Positions 33,606 through 43,609 of a stretch of DNA of 64,000 nt are shown in pieces. A program made the position numbers and the translations under genes. The stretch is from Vreelandella sulfidaeris (lineage in GTDB: Bacteria; Pseudomonadota; Gammaproteobacteria; Pseudomonadales; Halomonadaceae). Where the stretch lies: NCBI GenBank assembly GCA_007182875.1, contig AP019514.1, positions 1,550,001-1,614,000 on the forward strand, given 5' to 3'. How positions within the stretch are numbered: the stretch's first letter is position 1; every line of letters begins with the position of its first letter. Below the pieces are notes generated by a model that saw only the letters and a program-made list of their open reading frames with translations, was not told the DNA's origin and searched no databases.

Positions 33606-33716
33606 ACGCTTAATTCCTAGGGTGCTGCTGTTTTAGGCACCACTACTAATGATGTCGGCTACCTTTGCCGATGGCTGATTAGTCAACTTTACCACGCTCA
33701 GGAGCCGGTCTACAGC

Positions 33717-34079
33717 ATGCCATCTACGCTTGATTGCCAATCAGCTTTGCCACGGCGTCAGCGCCGCTACGGTATAGCGCGTTGGTGGCTGGCGGGTCTG
33801 CTAGTGAGCTGCCTTTTACCCGCCAATTTAGGCCCCGCCGATGCTTTTCGCAACGGTGAACGCAGCATCACTATTTGCTTATGGGTGCCCGCGGTTTTAC
33901 GTGCGCAATCGCACTGGATTGCCAAAAGACGCCGAGCGCTACGTCGCTGGATACAAATACCCCGACGGTTTGCCCCTATACGGCGCCTAAGTAGCTGGCT
34001 ACCGCCGTTGCCACTGCTAGTTGCTGCGCGAGATGTTTTGACCCAACGCGGCCCGCCCTCCTATCAATTCGGCCATTAA
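33717..34079 (+). CDS. Small exported protein upstream of secA, SecM-like candidate
   Basis: I do not recognise a named family with certainty. The 120-residue frame has a basic N-terminus and a hydrophobic signal segment (about residues 24-44, WWLAGLLVSCLLPANLGPADA). The C-terminus reads LTQRGPPSYQFGH, with Arg111-Gly-Pro-Pro114 six residues from the end. In E. coli the gene before secA is secM, an exported arrest peptide ending in RAGP a few residues before its C-terminus, and its LLTQEGTPS segment resembles LTQRGPPS here. Codon choice between about 33855 and 33995 looks better in the +1 frame (RFYVRNRTGLPKDAERYVAG), so two compensating indels may hide in the middle; the two ends are unaffected. 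AGGAG lies 12 bases before the start. A role as secretion monitor is inference. Confidence 0.5.
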   Translation: MPSTLDCQSALPRRQRRYGIARWWLAGLLVSCLLPANLGPADAFRNGERSITICLWVPAVLRAQSHWIAKRRRALRRWIQIPRRFAPIRRLSSWLPPLPLLVAARDVLTQRGPPSYQFGH

Positions 34080-34136
34080 TATTGTCCCTACTATGGTAGG
34101 AAAAGGCTCGCAGAAAAGGGCCAGCGTAAAGGGCAA

Positions 34137-34150
34137 CGTCCGATAGGACG
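34137..34150 (+). promoter_or_regulatory. Small hairpin upstream of secA
   Basis: CGTCC (34137-34141) pairs with GGACG (34146-34150) around a GATA loop, 22 bases before the secA ATG. The flanking AGCGT and ACGCT could form a competing stem. The secA ribosome binding site itself (TTGGA at 34162-34166) is weak. Whether this controls secA translation is a guess. Confidence 0.3.
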
Positions 34151-34172
34151 CTCGTGAATACTTGGATATGTC

Positions 34173-36903
34173 ATGCTTAATAATTTATTACGTAAGGTTG
34201 TCGGTTCTAAAAATGATCGCGACGTCAAGCGCATGCACAAAAATGTGCCGCAAATTAACGCGCTAGAGGCAGAATTTGAGGCAATTAGTGATGCTGAATT
34301 ACAAGGGAAAACGGCTGAGCTGCGCGAGCGTTTAGAAGCTGGTGAGTCCCTTGATGCGCTATTAGCTCCCGCCTTTGCAATCGTTCGTGAGGCCAGTAAG
34401 CGCGTCATGGGCATGCGTCACTTTGATGTGCAGATGGTGGGTGGCATGACCTTGCACCGTGGTCGTATCGCTGAAATGAAAACAGGTGAGGGTAAAACAC
34501 TGGTCGCAACGCTGGCGGTGTACCTGAATGCGCTACCGGGTAAAGGCGTGCACGTGGTTACAGTGAACGACTACCTGGCTCGGCGCGACGCTGAGTGGAT
34601 GCGTCCGCTGTATGAATTTCTGGGTCTTACTGTTGGCGTCATTTTCTCTGGTCAGACGGGTGAAGAGAAGCGTCATGCGTATAAGTGCGATATTACCTAC
34701 GGCACCAATAACGAGTTCGGCTTCGATTATCTGCGCGATAACATGGCATTCTCGTTAGAGGATAAAGTGCAGCGTGGCCTACATTTTGCGATTGTTGATG
34801 AAGTTGACTCGATTCTTATTGATGAGGCGCGTACGCCGCTGATTATTTCCGGCGCGGTAGACGAAAATACCGACCTCTATAAAGTGGTCAATCAACTGGC
34901 CCAGCAGCTTGAGAAAGGCGAAGAAGTTGAAGATGAAGAAGCCACGGTTGTGGGTGACTTTTTAGTCGACGAGAAGCAAAAACAAGTAGAGCTGACGGAG
35001 CAGGGGCACAATAAAGTAGAAGAGTTGATGCGCGCTGAAGGGTTGTTGGGCAATGATGAATCGCTCTATGCTGCGCAAAACCTCAATTTGCTTCAGCACA
35101 TGCACTCGGCACTGCGCGCCCGCTATCTCTATAACCGTGATGTCGACTACATCGTGTCTGACGGTCAGGTGGTGATCGTCGATGAACATACTGGCCGTTC
35201 CATGCCAGGGCGCCGCTGGTCGGAAGGTTTACACCAAGCTGTCGAAGCCAAAGAAGGCGTCACGGTACAGCGAGAAAGCCAAACGCTCGCCTCGACCACC
35301 TTCCAGAACTATTTCCGTCTGTATGAAAAATTAGCTGGGATGACCGGTACAGCGGACACTGAAGCCTTTGAGTTTCGTCAGATTTACGGCCTCGATGTGG
35401 TGGTTATTCCCACCAACCGGCCCTTGGCCCGTAAAGACCTGAATGATTTGGTTTATTTAAGCGCTGAAGAAAAGTACGAAGCGATCATTAAAGATGTCAA
35501 AACCGAGGACTGAAGCCGGGCGTCCGGTTCTGGTAGGTACTGCCTCTATCGAAACATCGGAGTACCTCGCCAAACTGATGCGTGAGGCAGGCTTAGTATT
35601 CAACGTGCTTAACGCTAAGCAGCACCAGAGCGAAGCCGAAATTATTGCCCAGGCCGGCCGTCCAGGGGCGATTACTATCGCCACTAATATGGCTGGTCGG
35701 GGTACTGACATTGTACTGGGGGCAACTGGGAGGCCGAGTCGGCCAAATTGCAAAACCCAAGCCAAGAGCAGATTGATGCGCTAAAGCTGAATGGCAAGCG
35801 CGACATGATGCAGTATTGGCTGCTGGCGGCTTGCATGTGGTGGGGTCTGAACGCCACGAATCCCGGCGTATCGATAATCAGTTGCGTGGCCGTGCCGGCC
35901 GGCAGGGCGATCCGGGCTCTACCCGGTTCTTCCTGTCGCTCGAAGATAGCCTGATGCGCCTGTTTGGCTCTGATCGTGTGAAACGCTTGATGCAGGCGTT
36001 GGGTCTTGAACACGGTGAAGCCATTGAGCATAAAATGGTTTCCAATGCCGTTGAGCGTGCCCAGAAGAAGGTCGAGGGTCGTAACTTCGATATTCGTAAG
36101 CAACTGCTTGAATATGATGATGTTGCCAATGACCAGCGCCGAGTGATCTATGACCAGCGCAACGAGATTCTTGCAGCAGATGATGTCGCAGATGCCGTCA
36201 TCGGTATCCGCGAGGAGGTGATGGAGACGGCAATAAGTGATTATGTGCCTCCCAAAGCCTGCCCGAACAGTGGGATCTGCCTGGTTTGGAAGCGCACTTG
36301 AAAACGGAGTTCAACCTTGATGTGCCTGTGGTTAAGTGGGCCGCTGAGGATGAACGCTTTAGCGAGGAGCAGTTACGTGAGCGGCTGCAGACAATGCATC
36401 GTGAGGCCTATGCAGCGAAAGTGGCGGCTGCAGGCGAGAAACTGATTCGTCGCTTTGAGAAGCAAGTAATGCTGCAAGTGCTGGACACGCGCTGGAAAGA
36501 GCATCTCCAGTCGATGGATCATCTCCGCCGAGGTATCCACTTACGTGGTTATGCTCAGAAAAATCCCAAGCAGGAGTACAAGCGTGAGTCGTTTGAGCTC
36601 TTCCAGCATTTGCTTGAGCATATTAAAGAAGATGTAACACGGATTCTGAGCCATGTTCAGGTTCGTCAGCCCGAGGAAGTCGATGCGCTTGAGCGTCAAC
36701 GTCGTGAAGCGCTGGAACGTGAAACCGCTACAGCGGCCAGCCGCCACGACGCCCCAGCCCAGGAGCCATCCGAGAATGATCAAGCAGCACCGGGTATTGA
36801 TGGGCGCCCGATGCGCCGCGAAGGCCCTAAGGTTGGTCGTAACGACCCCTGTTCTTGTGGCTCGGGTAAAAAATATAAGCAGTGCTGTGGAAAATTAAGC
36901 TAA
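34173..36903 (+). CDS. secA: Preprotein translocase ATPase SecA (four frame breaks)
   Basis: Motor ATPase that drives unfolded proteins through SecYEG. It contains Walker A in [16 protein letters not shown] (about 34475), Walker B in [56 protein letters not shown] and [20 protein letters not shown]. The C-terminal zinc finger [13 protein letters not shown] also binds SecB. Breaks lie near 35505, 35724 (lost G), 35813 (repair gives [20 protein letters not shown]) and 36252 (lost C). The corrected length is about 910 residues (E. coli 901). Confidence 0.97.
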
Positions 36904-36958
36904 CGACGATCATGTCTGAGATGGCATCTGACTAAGCGTCTGCCTACAGGAGAGAATC

Positions 36959-38187
36959 ATGGCGGTGGGAAACATTCCCTTTCCAGAGTTGCCACCCCTT
37001 AAGGGGGTGCGCCTTGGGGTTGCAATGGCGGGTATCAAAAGCCGGATCGCCGTGATGTGGTGGTAATCGAGTTGCCCGATACAGCGACAGTGTCGGGGGT
37101 TTTTACCCGTAATGCATTTTGCGCAGCGCCCGTCATAGTGGCGAAACAGCACCTAGAGCAGTGTCGTGCAGAAAATCGTTCGCCACGCTTTTGGCTGATC
37201 AATACTGGCAATGCTAACGCGGGCACTGGCAAAGCTGGCTTGCGTGATGCACGAGCAAGCTGCGCTGAGCTGGCCAAACAGGCTGGGGTATCAGTCGAAG
37301 ACGTGTTGCCGTTTTCAACCGGCGTGATTGGTGAACCGCTGCCGATGGATCGTCTGTTGGCGGGTTTAGCGCCAGCGCTTGGAAACTTGGCCAGCGACGC
37401 GGTTGCTTGGCAAGAGGCAGGCCAGGGCATTTTAACCACCGATACTCGCGCTAAAGGCGCCACCGTGACGCTGGAAATTGGTGACCAATCGGTGACTATT
37501 AGCGGCATTGCAAAGGGTCGGGCATGATTAAGCCCAATATGGCGACCATGTTGGGGTTTGTGGTGACCGATGCGATGATAGAAACGCCACTGCTTGACCG
37601 ACTGTTACGACAAACCGTAGATCGCTCATTTAACTGCATTACGGTAGACAGTGACACCTCGACCAACGACGCATGCATGCTGGCGGCGACCGGCACCGGC
37701 CCGAAGATCGTGGATGATGAGCAGATTGCCGTGTTCAGTAACGCCTTGCAGCAGGTAATGACCGAGCTGGCGCAAGCGATTATTCGCGACGCGGAAGGGG
37801 CGACCAAGTTCGTCACCCTTCAGGTGGGCGAAGCGAAAAGCCGTCAAGAGGCGTTGGATGTAGCGTTCACGGTCGCTCATTCACCGTTGGTCAAAACAGC
37901 GCTTTATGCGTCCGATGCTAATTGGGGGCGTATTTTGGCGGCTGTCGGACGGGCGCCGGTGAGTGATTTCGACGTCAACCGGGTAGTGATAGATCTAGGC
38001 GATGTGCGCTTGGTCGAGCACGGTGGGCGCGCTGCCGGCTATACCGAAGCGGCGGGAAGTGCTGTCATGGCGCAGTCAGAAATTACCATACGCATTAACT
38101 TGGGGCGGGGCGAAGAAAGTGCCACGGTATGGACGTCGGACCTCTCCCCATGACTATGTGTCCATCAACGCGGATTACCGCAGCTAG
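36959..38187 (+). CDS. argJ: Bifunctional ornithine acetyltransferase / N-acetylglutamate synthase ArgJ (three frame breaks)
   Basis: Moves the acetyl group from N-acetylornithine to glutamate in the cyclic arginine pathway. The start MAVGNIPFPELPPLKGVRLG is at 36959 after GGAG. An A is lost near 37036 (repair gives GIKKPDRRDVVVIELPD). Another is lost near 37513 (repair gives IAKGSGMIKPNMATML, whose Thr is the self-cleavage and catalytic residue). An extra C near 38148 hides the usual end HDYVSINADYRS; removing it gives the stop at 38185-38187. The corrected length is about 409 residues. In Pseudomonas, argJ likewise follows secA. Confidence 0.95.
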
Positions 38188-38291
38188 TCATCGCCCTATC
38201 GAGGGCGTCTACTGGCCGTGGTAAAGGGCATACGCAGCGAGATAGCACCGACGCAAGCGATGTAGGTGCGCACACAGTGGATAAAGACGTA

Positions 38292-39248
38292 ATGAGTGTA
38301 AAGGTAAAACGACGGGTTCACGTCGCAGCAGCTGCGATTATCAGCGCCGATCAACAGCAAGTACTGATTGCTCGTCGGCCGTCAAACGTTGATCACGGCG
38401 GGTTGTGGGAATTTCCCGGTGGCAAGCTGGCTCCTTATGAAACCGGTCTTGAGGGCTTGAAGCGCGAGTTGCACGAAGAATTGGGCATTGAAATCGTTTG
38501 CGCCCAGCCACTGATTCGCGTCCATCATGAATATCCAGACAAGCATATTCTGCTCGATGTATGGCAAGTGCACGAGTTTGCCGGTGAGCCGTTTGGGCGT
38601 GAAGGACAGGCGGTGCGCTGGGTACCGATGAGTGAGCTCTCAAACTATCCCTTCCCGGCGGCTAACTTACCTATCCTACGGGCGGTAAGGTTACCCACCG
38701 AGTATTTGATTACCGGTGAAGAGGCCGATGAGGCGCGTTTTGATGCGTTTCTTGAGCGTGCGTTACGCGAAGACAAGATTCGCTTGGTGCAACTGCGTGC
38801 CAAGCAGTTGGATGAGGCTGCTTACCTAGCCCGTGCCCAGCGTGCCCTGAGTCTGTGCCGTGAACACGGTGCACGACTGCTGCTTAATGGCGAGCCTACG
38901 CTGCTTGATCGCATTGACGCCGATGGCATTCATTTGACCAGTGAGCGTTTAATGCAGCTTGAACGTCGCCCAATAGCTGAAAACAAGTGGCTTTCTGCAT
39001 CGACGCATAACCAAACGCAACTGACTCAGGCAGCAGTGTTAGGCTGCGATTTTGTCAGCTTGTCGCCGCTGCGAACCACCCCGTCGCATCCCGAAGTCTC
39101 GCCGCTCGGTTGGCATGATTTTCAACAGTTGGTTGAGCGTGCCGGCATGCCGGTATTCGCACTCGGTGGCATGACGCGCTTTGATGCCAATCATGCGCGT
39201 GCCGTGGGTGCCCAAGGTATCGCTTCTATTCGCGATTTCTGGAAGTAA
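38292..39248 (+). CDS. Nudix hydrolase fused to a thiamine-phosphate-synthase-like domain
   Basis: Two domains in one chain. The N-terminal MutT-like Nudix domain (about residues 5-130) carries the box GGKLAPYETGLEGLKRELHEELGIE and probably cleans oxidised nucleotides such as 8-oxo-dGTP. The C-terminal ThiE-like barrel (about 140-318) has LVQLRAKQL, DGIHLTS and PVFALGGMTRF. Some thiamine-phosphate-synthase motifs look degenerate, since the usual IND and GPxFxTxTK boxes are LLNGEP and SPLRTTPS. Intact, about 318 residues. ATG at 38292 is preferred over GTG at 38277 because MSVKVKRRVHVAAAAI matches typical Nudix starts. Fusions of this kind next to argJ are known in gammaproteobacteria. Confidence 0.9.
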   Translation: MSVKVKRRVHVAAAAIISADQQQVLIARRPSNVDHGGLWEFPGGKLAPYETGLEGLKRELHEELGIEIVCAQPLIRVHHEYPDKHILLDVWQVHEFAGEPFGREGQAVRWVPMSELSNYPFPAANLPILRAVRLPTEYLITGEEADEARFDAFLERALREDKIRLVQLRAKQLDEAAYLARAQRALSLCREHGARLLLNGEPTLLDRIDADGIHLTSERLMQLERRPIAENKWLSASTHNQTQLTQAAVLGCDFVSLSPLRTTPSHPEVSPLGWHDFQQLVERAGMPVFALGGMTRFDANHARAVGAQGIASIRDFWK

Positions 39249-39287
39249 CACGCCAAGCCAGATCGTATAAAAGAACGGCATGCAATG

Positions 39288-39330
39288 AAAAACGCCTGCC
39301 TGGGTATTTCCTAGGCAGGCGTTTATTTTC
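39288..39330. terminator. Bidirectional terminator between the Nudix-ThiE gene and aguB
   Basis: The perfect 12-base stem AAACGCCTGCCT / AGGCAGGCGTTT with an 11-base loop is followed by ATTTTC on the plus strand. A-rich sequence lies on the other side, so it can also end aguB transcripts. Confidence 0.85.
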
Positions 39331-39353
39331 TGGAGTCACTTTTTTAGGCAAGC

Positions 39354-40267
39354 TTAGTCACGGTAACGGCGAGTTAAGTCTCCGTAGGCGTCGACTCGGC
39401 GATCACGGAGATAGGGCCAGATGCGGCGGGTATTTTCACTGCGCGCCATATCAATCTGTACCACTAACTGCTCTGTTTCTTCGCCCGCATGGGCCAATAA
39501 CTCCCTTGAGGTCCGCAAATAAAGCTGCCACCCCAGAACTGAATGCCATCACCAACGCCGGAGTGATCCGCTTCAAAGCCCACCCGGTTGGCCGCGAGCA
39601 CGGGTAAACCGTTGGCGACGCCGTGGGCGCGCTGAACAATCGTCCAGGCATCTTTCTGGCGTGTTTTTCTGCGGCATCGTCGTTAGGGTCCCAGCCGATC
39701 GCGGTGGGGTAGAGCAGTAAATCGGCACCGGCCAGTGCCATCAAACGGGCAGCTTCGGGATACCACTGATCCCAGCAGACCAAAAACTCCAAGTCGGCCT
39801 AAAGACGTCTCTATCGGGGTGAAGCCTTCGCCGCGGGCGCTGTCGTGATCGCCTGGCGTAAAGTAAAACTTCTCATAAAAACCCGGATCATCGGGGATGT
39901 GCATTTTACGGTATTGCCCAACACGCCCTTCGGCGCCGTCATAAACCACGGCGGTATTGTGGTAGAGACCCGGCGCGCGACGCTCAAATAGCGATCCTAC
40001 CAGGACAATATCCAACTCTTTGGCGAGTGCCGCGAGGCGTTGACCGGTAGGGCCATCGAGTGGCTCTGCTAAATCAAATAACGCGGGATCTTCGTATTGG
40101 CAGAAATAGTGGGTGGCGTGCAGTTCCTGAAGCAGTATCAGTTGGGCGCCTTGCTCAGCAGCACTGCGGATACCTTCTTCGCTTGCTGACAGGCTTTGAG
40201 CTTTGTCCGGCCAAGCGGGTTGCTGCACCACACCGACGGTTAGCCTCGAACTAGGTTTAATCGACAT
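39354..40267 (-). CDS. aguB: N-carbamoylputrescine amidase AguB (three frame breaks)
   Basis: Nitrilase-superfamily amidase that turns N-carbamoylputrescine into putrescine, CO2 and ammonia. The Glu-Lys-Cys triad is visible: Glu in LILLQELHATHYFC, Lys in QYRKMHIPDDPGFYEKFYF and Cys in VCWDQWYPEAARLMAL. Breaks are an extra T near 39790, a lost base near 39660 (repair gives QKDAWTIVQRAHGVANGLPV) and a lost G near 39507. The end ...AYGDLTRRYRD stops at 39354-39356. The corrected length is about 304 residues. It lies directly downstream of aguA, completing agmatine to putrescine. Confidence 0.93.
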
Positions 40268-40281
40268 AATGGCTCCTTTAT

Positions 40282-41349
40282 TCAGTCAGTATCGCCTGAG
40301 CGCTGGGCAGGTGCGCCTTGAGCAAGCGTGCCTTGTGGAAGTTGCATGGTTAAACAGTGCAGGCTGCCGTGTTGGCGAATAACGCTCGTGCACTCAATCG
40401 GGATCAGCATATGCTCGGGAAACGCATTTGCTAGCGCATGCAGTGCAGTGACATCCGCCGGGTCGCCGTAAGTAGGGACCAATACGGCCTGGTTGATAAT
40501 AAGGAAGTTGGCGTAAGTCGCTGGCAGGCGATGACCATCATCCGGATCAAAACAGGCTTGAGGCCAAGGCAACGCGATAAGCCGGTAAGGCTCACCGTTG
40601 CGCTGACGAAACGCCTGTAACTCTTGCTCCATGGCCGCCAGTGCCGAATAGTGGGGATCGTTAGGATCATCACAGCGAACGTAGGCAATAGTACTCGGAT
40701 CACAAAAGCGTGCCAGAGTATCAATATGACTATCGGTGTCATCGCCTTCTAAATGGCCGTTGGACAGCCACAGTACGTGGTCAACCCCGAAATCCCTCAC
40801 CAAGCTGAGCTTCTATCTGTGCTCTGGATAGAGTGGGATTACGGTTGGAGTTAAGCAGGCATGCTTCGGTGGTGAGCAGGGTGCCTTCACCGTCGGTTTC
40901 GATACCGCCGCCTTCTAATATCAGGTCTCGTGGGGCCACTGGACATGCCCAAGCCCCTGCATCGGCAAGCCTTTGGGTAAGTTGATTATCGCGCTCTGCG
41001 GGAAATTTACCGCCCCAACCGGTAAAGGTGTAATCAAGTATCACCATCTGGCCTTTTTCGTCGATGACACTGATCGGTCCATGGTCTCGCCCAGGTGTCA
41101 TCGGTGGGTGCGACAATAAGCTGCAGCCGTGAAGCGGGTACGCCGTAGGCCCCAAACGTAGCTGCCAAGCGCTGTCGTGTTAGCTCATCGGGCACGCAGA
41201 TCAACGCCCGCTGAAAACGTGTGGTGGCCATCACGATACGCTCGAGTGTAGCCTCAATACGTGCGAGTAATGGGGCCCAATCGCCGTCATGGCCAAGTCA
41301 ATTGTATGCCGTCTTGCGGATACCATTCGGGTAGCAGACGATAAGTCAT
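40282..41349 (-). CDS. aguA: Agmatine deiminase AguA (three frame breaks)
   Basis: Hydrolyses agmatine to N-carbamoylputrescine and ammonia; guanidine-modifying fold. The start MTYRLLPEWYPQDGIQLTWP is at 41349. It contains TFTGWGGKF, LILEGGGIETDGEGTLL, LWLSNGHLEGDDTDSHIDTL, YANFLIINQAVLVPTYGDP and the catalytic cysteine in HGSLHCLTMQLP. The frame is lost near 41288 (repair gives WPHDGDWAP), near 41104 (repair gives TWARDHGPISV) and near 40795 (extra G; repair gives DFGVDHVLWL). The corrected length is about 355 residues. Upstream of aguB, 14 bases apart. Confidence 0.94.
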
Positions 41350-41582
41350 AGTTGCCAACGTCATGAACGCCTTTGTTGAATTAAAAACTAAACAACGCTT
41401 AGTAAAGAGGACTTTCCCAGAGGAAATTGTAAATCGGCGCAATGTAGGCGGTGGCTGGGCAAGTTGCAAGCGTAACGTTTTAATCTGAACGCTCGCAGTG
41501 CCTGGCTGCTCTAATGGCCGTTTGAACATGCAGAGACACTAAAAAACCGTACCATGAGCGCTTATTAATAAGGAATGACGCC

Positions 41583-42825
41583 ATGCTTGATCGTTTGCCT
41601 TTTCTGGTGGGCTGCGCTACGTGCGCGCTAAACGCCGGAACCACTTTATTTCGTTTATTTCGCTTACCTCGATGCTGGGGTTAATGTTGGGAGTCGCCGT
41701 ACTTATTCTGGTGTTATCGGTGATGAATGGCTTCGATCATGAGTTGCGTACACGCATTTTAGGCATGGTCCCACACGCCAAAAATCGAGTCCCGGGAAGG
41801 GGATGGTCGAATGGCAGGCATTGGCTGAAGAGTTAATGCAACGCGAGCATGTTATCGGTGCAGCGCCCTTTGTAGAGCAGCAAGGCATGTTCTCTGTAGG
41901 TGGGCGTAATCAGGGTGCCATGGTGAACGGCATTAACCCTGATTGGGAAGACCGGGTCTCGATTATAGGCGAGCATATGATCCAAGGCGAGCTCGAGGAT
42001 CTGGTTCCCGGTGAGTGGCACGTAGTGCTTGGTTCGATGCTAGCGCGAAACTTGGGCGTTGGTGTGGGAGACCGAGTAACGCTATTGGTTCCCGAAGCAT
42101 CGATAACTCCCGCCGGTGTTTTCCCGCGCTTAAAGCGTTTTACCGTCAGCGGTATTTTCAGCGTCGGTGCTGAGCTGGACGCTAATTTAGCTTATGCCAA
42201 TATTGAAGATATGCAGACCCTCGCCCGGTTAGGCGATGCGGTGGGTGGGCTTCGCCTGCAGATGGATGATTTGTTTGCCGCTAGTAGCGAAACTCAGTCG
42301 ATTCTCAATGAGCTTGGTCCTGGGTACCGTGGGAGCGACTGGACATACACGCAAGGCAATCTATTCCAGGCGATTCAAATGGAAAAGCGCATGATTGCGC
42401 TGTTGCTCACCGTGATTATCGCCGTGGCGGCCTTTAACATCGTTTCGACATTGGTCATGGTGGTCACTGATAAGCGCGCCGATATCGCCATTCTGCGCAC
42501 CATCGGCGCTACACCGCGCTCGATTATGGGTATTTTTATTGTTCAAGGGATGGCTATCGGACTGATCGGTATTGCCATTGGTGTGGCGGTAGGGGTGCTG
42601 CTAGCACTGACCGTGGCTGATTTGATCGGTTGGGTCGAAGGAACACTGGGCATTCAGTTCTTAGATGCCGGGGTGTATTTCATTAGCGATCTGCCTTCTC
42701 GACTGCAGTGGAATGATGTCAGCCGTATCGTCTTGGCTGCCTTTGGTTTGACGTTCCTGTCCACGCTCTATCCCGCTTGGCGGGCGGCAAAGGTTCAGCC
42801 AGCGGATGTATTGCGCTATGAATAA
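41583..42825 (+). CDS. lolC: Lipoprotein-releasing ABC permease LolC/LolE (two frame breaks)
   Basis: Inner-membrane permease of the Lol system, which extracts outer-membrane lipoproteins and hands them to LolA. The start [10 protein letters not shown] is at 41583. Repair of a lost C near 41615 gives [17 protein letters not shown] and the first membrane helix. A second break is near 41790. A large periplasmic domain is followed by three C-terminal helices ([20 protein letters not shown] ...) and the end [18 protein letters not shown]. The corrected length is about 413 residues. Only one permease gene is present, so it may be a LolF-type hybrid serving both roles. Confidence 0.9.
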
Positions 42826-42847
42826 TGGCTTTAGGAATAAGGATGAC

Positions 42848-43575
42848 ATGATGTCTACGAATACGGTGTCTAAAAATACAGTAGAAGCGGCCATCATGCT
42901 CGATTGCCAGTCGTTGACACGAACCTACAGCGAAGGCCCCCAGGATCTGACAGTGCTCGACAAGCTCAATTTGCAGGTGCGCGCCGGGGAGCGGGTCGCT
43001 ATCGTAGGCAGCTCGGGTTCTGGTAAAACGACACTACTCAACCTGCTGGGCGGTCTTGACCGCCCCAGTGAAGGTAGTGTGGTTATCGCCGGTCAGCGAC
43101 TGTCAGGTTTGAATGAAGCAGCGTTGGGCCGTTTTCGGAACCGCTATATCGGCTTCGTATACCAATTTCACCATTTGTTGGCAGAATTTACCGCACTGGA
43201 AAATGCCGCATTACCGTTAATTATTCGTGGCCAATCGAAAAGGTGGCAGAGCAGCGCGCGATGCAAATACTTGAGCGGGTAGGTATGCAGCCTCGGGCGG
43301 ATCATAAGCCTGGTGAATTATCGGAGGGGGAGCGCCAGCGAGTGGCGATAGCCCGGGCATTGGTCACCGATCCCAGCTTGGTATTAATGGATGAGCCTAC
43401 GGGCAACCTTGATCAGACCACCGCAGCGACTATTTTGGCGCTAATGGACGAACTGGCCAAAGAGAGTGCTTGTGCGTTTGTGATTGTAACCCACGATGTA
43501 GGCCTTGCTGCTCATCAAGATCGCGTTCTTAAGCTGGATGCAGGTAAATTGGTGGAGCAAATGCCAGCGCTTTGA
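42848..43575 (+). CDS. lolD: Lipoprotein-releasing ABC ATPase LolD (one frame break)
   Basis: ATPase of the Lol extractor. Walker A is [18 protein letters not shown], the Q-loop is [18 protein letters not shown], Walker B is [12 protein letters not shown] and the switch His is in VIVTHD. One A is lost near 43237 (repair gives [17 protein letters not shown]). The ABC signature reads LSEGERQ where the family has LSGGERQ; this is a single-base difference and may be a base-call error. ATG codons at 42848 and 42851 are both possible starts. The corrected length is about 242 residues. It follows lolC by 22 bases. Confidence 0.93.
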
Positions 43576-43609
43576 TCATTAGGCTGGCCTTTAAGCCTCG
43601 CCAACAAGC

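Noticed and set aside
35684..36103. A 139-codon minus-strand open frame
   Set aside because: It is antisense to conserved SecA helicase motifs.
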